NCBI GenBank assembly: GCA_033060915.1
Contig: CM065378.1
Coordinates: 14,478,501-14,542,500 of the forward strand
Direction of reading: 5' to 3'
Source of the DNA: Euryodendron excelsum
Lineage: Eukaryota; Streptophyta; Magnoliopsida; Ericales; Pentaphylacaceae
Length of the DNA stretch: 64,000 nucleotides
Part shown: one piece after another, positions 57,325 through 64,000 of the stretch
How positions within the stretch are numbered: the stretch's first letter is position 1
Layout of the letters: every line of letters starts with the position of its first letter
Notes under the pieces: generated by a model
Seen by the model: only the letters and a program-made list of their open reading frames with translations
The model's database searches: none
Told to the model about the DNA's origin: nothing
Program-made: the position numbers and the translations under genes

Positions 57325-60300
57325 ATGTCGAAGCTTTATGCACTGTTATGTCTCTTACTGTATCTCCGAAACCTTAATTTCACAATTTCTCTCTCCTCCG
57401 ATGGTCTCTCTCTTCTCTCTCTAAAATCTGCCGTCGATGACGGAGGCTCGGTCTTCGCCGACTGGAACGAGAACGACACTGACCCGTGCCGCTGGACTGG
57501 GATTTCCTGCATGAATATCTCCGGATTCTCTGATCCCCGCGTCATCGGCATCGCCGTGTCCGGAAAGAATCTCCGGGGATACATTCCGTCGGAGCTCGGA
57601 ACACTCGTCTACCTCCGTCGACTGAACCTCCACGGCAACAACTTTTACGGTTCCATACCCTATCAGCTCTTCAATGCTTCATCGCTTCACAGCCTATTTC
57701 TCTACGGTAACAATCTCTCCGGTCCTCTCCCTCCCTCTCTCTGCAACGTCCCTCGGCTTCAGAATCTTGATCTCTCCAACAACTCGATCTCTGGACCAAT
57801 CCCCAAAGATCTCCGCAACTGCCGGCAACTGCAACGCTTAATTCTGACCCGGAACAAGTTATCAGGCCAGATGCCGGCGGGAATTTGGCCGGAGCTGGCG
57901 AATTTGGTTCAGCTCGATCTTTCCTCCAACAGTCTCAGCGGATCGATCCCGGAAGATATCGGCGAGTTGAAATCTTTGTCTGGAACTCTCAACCTCTCTT
58001 TCAACCATTTCTCTGGAAGAATTCCAAAATCTATGGGGGATTTACCCATGACTGTTAGTTTCGATCTTCGAAACAACAATTTCAGCGGCGAAATTCCACA
58101 GACTGGTTCTTTTGCGAATCAGGGTCCGACGGCTTTTCTCAACAATCCATTGCTCTGTGGATTTCCTTTGCAAAAAACTTGCCAGAACAGCTCGGAAACT
58201 TTGCCCGGAACTCAGAGTTCGTCGCCGGAATCTGACAACAACAGTCCCCGAAAAGGGTTAAAGCCCGGATTGATCATATTAATCTCAGTGGTTGATGCCG
58301 TTGGAGTTGCACTAATTGGTTTAGTAATTGTATATATGTATTGGAAGAAGAAAGATTCTCACGGTTGTAGCTGCACTGGCAAAGTAAAATTAGGTGGCAA
58401 TGAAAAACCAAAGTTCTGTGCTTTCCCTTGTATGAGTGGGTTTCCGAGTAATGACTCGGAAGTGGACTCAGAAAAGGAAGGTGGCGGCGGTGGCAGCGGC
58501 AGCGGTGTTGGTGGTGAAGGTGATCTTGTAGCCATTGATAAAGGGTTTAGTTTTGAGCTTGATGAACTCTTGAGAGCATCAGCTTATGTGTTGGGAAAAA
58601 GTGGGTTGGGAATTGTGTATAAAGTTGTGCTTGGGAATGGGGTGCCGGTGGCGGTGAGGAGGTTGGGTGAAGGCGGCGAGCAGAGGTACAAGGAGTTTGC
58701 GGCGGAGATTCAGGCGATCGGAAGAGTAAAACATCCTAATGTTGTCAAGTTGAGAGCTTACTATTGGGCTCCTGATGAGAAGCTTCTCATTAGTGATTTC
58801 ATCTCTAATGGCAACTTGGCTTCAGCTCTCCGGGGTAAGTCCTTACCCCTTACTTCTTCGCTGTTAGTCTTTTAAAAAACTCAGTAGTATCATTTTTGTG
58901 TTTGTACATAATTGCTTGTAATTTCTTCTTGTTAAATTTGCTATTTGTGAACCTTAGTGGCCTAGTGGGTTTTAGGTTGGGGTAGTGTGTGTTAAGGTTT
59001 CAATGTTTTGTATGATAAGCTCTATACTTGTTTAGTGATTAAGCGGCTCGCTAATGACCACACGATCACGATCTGCTGTGATGTTTTGGCGCATTAATTA
59101 TTCCACATGGCCAACTAGTGATAATCTTGAAGACTCCGAGAGGGGTAGGTTGTACTCAAATTTTCTGAATCAATTGAAAACAGAGAGAATTCCAATAAAG
59201 TAGTTATTAAAAGGGCATTATTTGATAAAAATATGGAGGACGGACGTGCATAGATGAACAAGTAGGCTATAAAGTATTAATTGTGTACTTTGTGAATTCG
59301 TGGCAATTCAAATGATAGTTCGTTTGATTTTAAAAGTAGGCCGTGCTCTAACTGAAATGATAGGATTCACTATGAAGCACTTAATAAGAGACGGCTATGC
59401 TTGAAATTATAGCTGATTATATTCAAGTTGAAGGCTTCAGATCGGATACTGGAAAATTAATTTTCTTGGTGGTTTTGAGGTCATTGAATCAGATAGGTGG
59501 CTTGACATGTTAGTTCTTGTGCACAGCACTTGTTGACCAGTTGGTATCAAAGCCTAGCACTACTGAAGTGAACGAGCATTGGGATAGATAATGGAGGAAC
59601 AATATATTGGGGCTCAAGCATTTTAAGATGGTAAACAAGTTATTATTAAATAAACATGTGATAGTATCAAGGTCCAAGAGGATTCTTGATCTGATGACTT
59701 TGAAAGTTTAACTTGAAACTTGCTCTGTTAAGATTCCTTTGAAGCAAAAATGGTGTTCTTTAACTGACCATAATTCCTTTTTCCTTCTTTTTTTGAGAAC
59801 TCTGGAAAGGGTAGACTTTCATACTTTAAGGTGCTGCCATTAGCTTTTGGGATCAAATGAGACTCCACCCTTCCCTTGCAAGTATCCTATGTTTCTTTTA
59901 GGTGACTTTGATTTGGTGCCCCCTGCAAGTATCCTATGTTTCTTTGAGGTGACTTTGATTTGGGAATTTGGATTCTCTCCATTCCATTGATTGAGGTATT
60001 GACACGTTATCTAACATAAAAATGAAGGGTTTAGATGAGTTGACTTAAAATTTATTGAAAAATAAATAATTTTATGGTTATATATAAGGAAATAAATTTT
60101 AATACAAAACGACATAGTTTTAGTAAAACATGTGATAAGATTACATCTAGGCCATTGATTAAGAAATGAAGATCTCCATTCTATGAAATGAAATGGAAAG
60201 AATTCAAATCTTGATTTGGTGCCCCTAGATGGTCTTACCTTATTGTTGTTACTGTACTCTCTTCTCACTTTTGGTCCCCCACCCCACCCCAACCCAAAGA

Positions 60301-61246
60301 CCAAATAGACCATGAACTCCCTAACCATTACTCTCTCTCTCTCTCTCTCTCTCTCATAGTGATGCTGCATCACTGATGCATTAGGCTGGTTGCTCCATGG
60401 ATTGTTGTGGGGATGGTAGTTTATAAACAATCTGAATTCCGAAGTGTGGGTTCATTCACACCAAGGTTTGAATCAGTTGGTCAAGTCTGTTATTGCATAG
60501 GTGACAATTGAAATTGGTCATTCTGGCTATTACATTTTTCTCAATTTCTTTCTGGTTTTTCCATTGTCTCGTAGGTGTTGCAACTTAATATATAATTTTT
60601 TACAGGGAGAACTGGTCAGCCATCATCCAGTCTCTCATGGTCAACCAGGCTGAGGATTGCAAAGGGATCAGCAAGGGGCTTGGCCTACCTCCATGAATGT
60701 AGTCCAAGGAAATTTGTCCATGGAGATATCAAACCATCCAACATTCTCTTGGACAATGAGTTCCAACCTTACATTTCTGATTTTGGCCTCAACCGGCTGA
60801 TTAACATCACAGGCAACAACCCTTCCTCGTCTGGTGGCTTTATTGGCGGAGCCCTTCCCTATATAAAGTCAACCCAACCGGAGCGGGCAAACAACTACCG
60901 AGCACCAGAGGCTCGGGTCCCTGGAAACCGACCCACCCAAAAATGGGATGTGTACTCATTCGGAGTTGTCTTACTTGAATTGCTAACAGGAAAGTCTCCA
61001 GAGCTTTCCTCTCCAACCACATCAACTTCCACCGAAGTCCAGGATCTAGTGAGGTGGGTAAGGAAGGGATTTGAAGAGGAAAATCCGCTATCCGATATGG
61101 TTGATCATTTGTTGCTTCAAGAAGTGCATGCCAAGAAGGAAGTACTAGCTGTGTTTCATATAGCCCTCGCTTGCACTGAGGCAGACCCTGAGGTTCGGCC
61201 AAGGATGAAAACTGTCTCAGAAAATCTCGAAAGGATCGGAACATAA
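57325..61246 (+). CDS. LRR receptor-like kinase, ZAR1-like (atypical catalytic residues)
   Basis: Two exons (57325-58834, 60606-61246; CGGG|GTAAGT donor, TACAG acceptor, phase 1) give 716 residues. A signal peptide (about 1-24) is followed by an LRR N-cap (ALKS-like LLSLKSAV ... DPCRWTGISC) and about six leucine-rich repeats (to about 265). Then come a Ser/Pro linker, a transmembrane helix (about 316-341), a Gly-rich juxtamembrane stretch and a kinase domain (about 410-715). The VAIK lysine position is Arg (VAVR, R445) and the HRD motif is HGD (H542-D544), while DFG (562-564) and the APE-type EARVP/WDVYSFGVVLLELLTG segment remain. Such changes are common in this subgroup, which includes pseudokinases. 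It acts at the plasma membrane; the ligand is unknown. The 1.8-kb intron has a (CT)n run (60331-60355) and a 47-bp tandem repeat (59877-59970). Confidence 0.94.
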
Positions 61247-61568
61247 TATAAATTTTGTAGTTATTGTCAAGAAGTCTCGATGTTCTTGATTTTGCAATGG
61301 GCAGCTACGCCTAATTTTGCACCTCGGTACTGCTAGCAATTCGTAGTCCTTTAGGCCCTCCAGAACTTGTCGAAGTCTCAATCTCTCCCAAATGAGGTAC
61401 AGAATTTTCTCTATGTTTTGGCAATTTTTTAAAAGCATTTTGTTATACATTGCTTTTCATTTGGTCGTAGAGGGGAAGCTAGTTGCTTTTGTAATTTATA
61501 TTACTAAAACTACCCAATTCCTTCAGTATGTGTTTGTAATAAATGCTCATTTTTGTTCCCTTTCCTCT

Positions 61569-61772
61569 CAATTTTATGTGCAAAACTCAAGGACTGTGAG
61601 GCAAGTTGGCAACTTGGTATAATTTCTGTTCTGCTTCATGATTGATTATTGCGTTTGATTTTAATCCAAGCAATTTTATGTGCAAAACTCAAGGACTGTG
61701 AGGCAAGTTGGCAACTTGGTATAATTTCTGTTCTGCTTCATGATTGATTATTGCGTTTGATTTTAATCCAAG
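61569..61772. repeat. 102-bp perfect tandem duplication
   Basis: 61569-61670 is repeated at 61671-61772 with no difference that I can see (caattttatgtgcaaaactc at both starts). It lies in the 3' UTR or just downstream of the LRR kinase gene. The identity implies a very recent event or an assembly artefact. Confidence 0.92.
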
Positions 61773-61935
61773 CAGCTTAAGAAAATTTATGGTTCCGAGT
61801 TCCGACTATGTCTCCTACAAAAACTGTGGCTTGGAAACTGTAAAACTTAGCAATCATAAGTTAAATACTAGATCTCCTTGTAGACCACAGAATCAGATTT
61901 GAGAACAACAAATATTCACTAATTTTTTAAGGGAA

Positions 61936-62195
61936 CTAATTCGAGGCAGCCTTCAAAGTGTTTCCGATGTCAATGACAATTCGGTGTCTAACATCACCCT
62001 TGGCGAGGCGCTCCATGGCAAAGTTTCACATAGTCCATTGCAATAACCTCAATGTCCGGCCTTATTTTGTGCATTGCCACTAAATCTATCATCTCGTGTC
62101 TCCTTCAAGCCCCCGAAGGCACTTCCGACCACCATCTTCCTCCCAACAAGCAAAGGAAAAACTGGTAGCTCAAGCGGCCTGTTTGGTACACCAAG
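61936..62195 (-). pseudogene. 3' end of a CAD-type alcohol dehydrogenase (decayed, interrupted)
   Basis: Read on the minus strand from 62195, the sequence encodes LGVPNRPLELPVFPLL, GRKMVVGSAFGGLKET, then MIDLVAMHKIRPDIEVI, then MERLAKGDVRHRIVIDI and stops at 61938-61936. These match the C-terminal Rossmann/substrate region of cinnamyl/mannitol alcohol dehydrogenases (zinc MDR family). Two frameshifts (near 62095 and 62032) split the reading frame, so it is a pseudogene. The first codon abuts the 5' LTR of element C, whose insertion cut the exon. The upstream part of the gene should lie beyond the window. Confidence 0.82.
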
Positions 62196-62778
62196 TGGTG
62201 ATGAGGGTTTCCAGATTAGACCGGAGGCCCTTCCCGTGCCACCTGGTTGTTACCCGACCAGGTCTCCAGTCCATTCGCTCTCGAGCTTCTCCGTCCGAGG
62301 GGATGCCCATAACGGCCCTCTAATCGGGTCGGCGTCCAACCGTTTCCGTGAGGCCCATTTCTGACACCAGTCTCCCTGGCCTGCGTTAGGGACGTGAATG
62401 TGGCGTGTACCTGCAACAATCGCCACACCCCTGACACCGTTCTGACACACGCCATCCTGAAGTATGAAGATGACCCTCTCAAGTGTTCTGACACCATTCT
62501 GATCTTCCAACTAGAAGCCGCCAAGTGGAAGGACCACCTACCTCCACCATGTAAGCATACAAGGGAAAATTTCATCCCCTTCTCAGGTATGCAAGATACA
62601 CACCACCCTGAATGTCTCTCCCTCCAACGCCGGAATCCTTTTGAATCTAACTCGAACATCGGAGAGCCATTGGCTCCCATCACACCGGTGGGTTTTTAGT
62701 GCAGGAGATCACCGGCTGACCACAGAGCAGTTCATCCCGGACCTGGGGGCAAGCGAACGCGAGATAGCTGCATCATCA
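62196..62778 (+). repeat. 5' LTR of element C
   Basis: Begins TGGTGATGAGGG and ends GCATCATCA. It aligns along its length with both LTRs of element A with many substitutions and small indels (583 bp versus about 620). Confidence 0.88.
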
Positions 62779-62780
62779 GC

Positions 62781-62798
62781 TGGCGCCGTCTGTGGGAA
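62781..62798 (+). other. Primer binding site, element C
   Basis: TGGCGCCGTCTGTGGGAA, identical to element A, two bases after the LTR. Confidence 0.8.
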
Positions 62799-62820
62799 TC
62801 GACTTCTCTCATGACATTTC

Positions 62821-63953
62821 ATGGTCTTGACTAGGTCTGGGATTAGCACCCTCCCTGAAGGAACTTCAATGGCCGATTCTAGTGCAGAAAAGATAGCCGC
62901 TTTGGAGAAGACGGTGGCTGACATGATGGCCCGCATGCAGCAGCTGGTCACTCAAAACGTGGAGTTACTCCAACGAAACCCCCCTCCTCCTCCTCCACCA
63001 GAGATTCCACCGCAGCCCAACCCGCTGGTCGAAGAACAACAAGAGCAGGAGGTCGACAAGGATCCGTCTGTCCTCCCCAACGGCGGCAAAAATGGCAATG
63101 GAGGGCGGGTTGAGGACCCTCTACTTCGCCGCGAGCCCAACATCGACGAAGCACAAACGAGCCACGCCATTCCATCGCAGACGGAAATGGTAGGCGACAA
63201 GCCGGAGAGCTCCCATGCCTGGGACAAGCAACTGAAAGCCATGCAAGCTCAAATGGCTGGGGTGTTGGCAGCGGTGGAAGCAAAACTCCTAACACTGTGG
63301 ACGCCCTCATTGGCCGAACGGCCTCCCTGTTCACGCAGAAGGTGATGGAATTTCCACTCCCCCCAAAGTTTAAAATGCCGACCTTGGACGCGTTCGATGG
63401 TTCCAAGGACCCAGTGGACCACCTGGAGACATTCAGAGCACTCATGCACCTGCAAACAGTGCCGGACGAGATCATGTGCATAGCATTCCCCATCACGCTG
63501 AAGGGTTCAGCGCGAACTTGGTTTAACAAAATAAAGCCGGCGACGGTCTCTACCTTCAAGGAACTCAGCAAACTCTTTGTGAGCCACTATATCGAGGCCG
63601 AACGGCAAAGGCGGCCTGCGGCATACTTGCTGACGGTGAGGCAGAAGAAGGAGGAGATGCTACGGGAGTATGTTGGGAGGTTCAACCAAGAGACGTTGGC
63701 CGTGGACGACGTGGATGACAAGGTGGCTGTCGCTGCGTTCATGAGCGACTTGAGAAGTGGGAAACTCCTCTTTTCCCTATCAAAGAGACCGGCCCAGGAT
63801 ATGGCAGAATTGATGCTCCACGCTCAGAAGCACATGAATACAGAGGATGCCATGAGCGCAAGGCGAGATAATGACAAAGAGGGCAGTTCACGCACGGAGA
63901 AGAAGAGATCGGGCGGAACGTCGAACGATGAGAGGGAGACCAAGACGAGCTGA
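62821..63953 (+). pseudogene. gag, element C
   Basis: It opens with MVLTR and MADSSAEKIAALEKTVADMM, then a Pro-rich linker. A frameshift near 63285 moves the frame to the Retrotrans_gag core (FKMPTLDAFDGSKDPVDHL, FPITLKGSARTWFNKI, FVSHYIEAERQRRP, YVGRFNQETL). A basic tail ends in a TGA at 63951-63953, where the related copies would be expected to read on. Two breaks therefore make it a pseudogene, though it is much better preserved than in element A. Confidence 0.85.
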
Positions 63954-64000
63954 AATCGCAACCAATCGAGGAACAGGGAAGAGGAGAGATGCGAGCACTA

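Larger units (their letters stand above)
62196..64000 (+). mobile_element. Tat-lineage Ty3/gypsy retrotransposon C (5' part)
   Basis: It starts with an LTR of the element A family, followed by PBS and gag, and runs off the end of the window. The five bases CCAAG at 62191-62195 are the predicted target duplication. It is the only copy here that retains the gag core in the A family. Confidence 0.9.

Overview
The window is nuclear DNA of a flowering plant, probably a eudicot. The evidence is spliced genes with GT-AG introns, plant-specific families (DUF247, ARM-repeat U-box ligase, LRR receptor-like kinase), plant-type U1 snRNA promoters (USE plus TATA), Tat-lineage Ty3/gypsy elements with a second RNase H, and AT-rich intergenic DNA full of MITEs. 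No bacterial or organellar features were seen. The species cannot be named from this sequence.

Layout. 0-4 kb: AT-rich repeat DNA with a complete non-autonomous hAT-like element (8-bp target duplication) and a local duplication. 4.3-5.6 kb: a DUF247 gene. 6.3-14.0 kb: Tat element A, + strand, TSD TGTTA, with a large gag-to-RT deletion. 15.2-15.9 kb: an unrecognised plant gene. 16.5 kb: a U1 snRNA copy (minus) with an internal 13-nt duplication. 17.1-26.6 kb: Tat element B, minus strand, TSD CCGAC, inserted into older repeat DNA. 29.1-30.9 kb: a BCS1-like AAA-ATPase. 31.1-31.3 kb: a second, cleaner U1 snRNA (minus). 32.4 kb: a degenerate tRNA-Lys(CUU). 33.0-39.4 kb: a five-coding-exon PUB45-type U-box/ARM gene (minus) with a 5'-UTR intron. 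39.4-46.9 kb: gene-poor DNA with a cluster of fold-back MITEs. 47.0-52.3 kb: the 20S proteasome beta5 subunit gene. 52.3-57.2 kb: repeats and microsatellites. 57.3-61.2 kb: a ZAR1-like LRR receptor kinase with atypical catalytic residues. 61.9-62.2 kb: the 3' end of a decayed CAD-type alcohol dehydrogenase, interrupted at 62,196 by the 5' LTR of a third Tat element (C) that runs off the window.

The most unusual structure lies in the Tat elements. Elements A and B have diverged LTRs and internal sequence, yet share one architecture: LTR, PBS, gag-pol in sense, then a minisatellite, then an ORF on the opposite strand (a Transposase_28-like region followed by a coiled coil, apparently with introns), then LTR. 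The sense pol and the antisense ORF converge on the minisatellite. The two minisatellites have unrelated sequences and periods (63 bp and 59 bp), yet almost every unit in each holds a short hairpin, and several units show compensatory or wobble changes in the stem. This suggests a conserved structure or function between convergent transcription units rather than a conserved sequence.

The host genes are not a functional cluster. The proteasome beta5 and U-box ligase genes both belong to ubiquitin-proteasome turnover, but their proximity looks coincidental.
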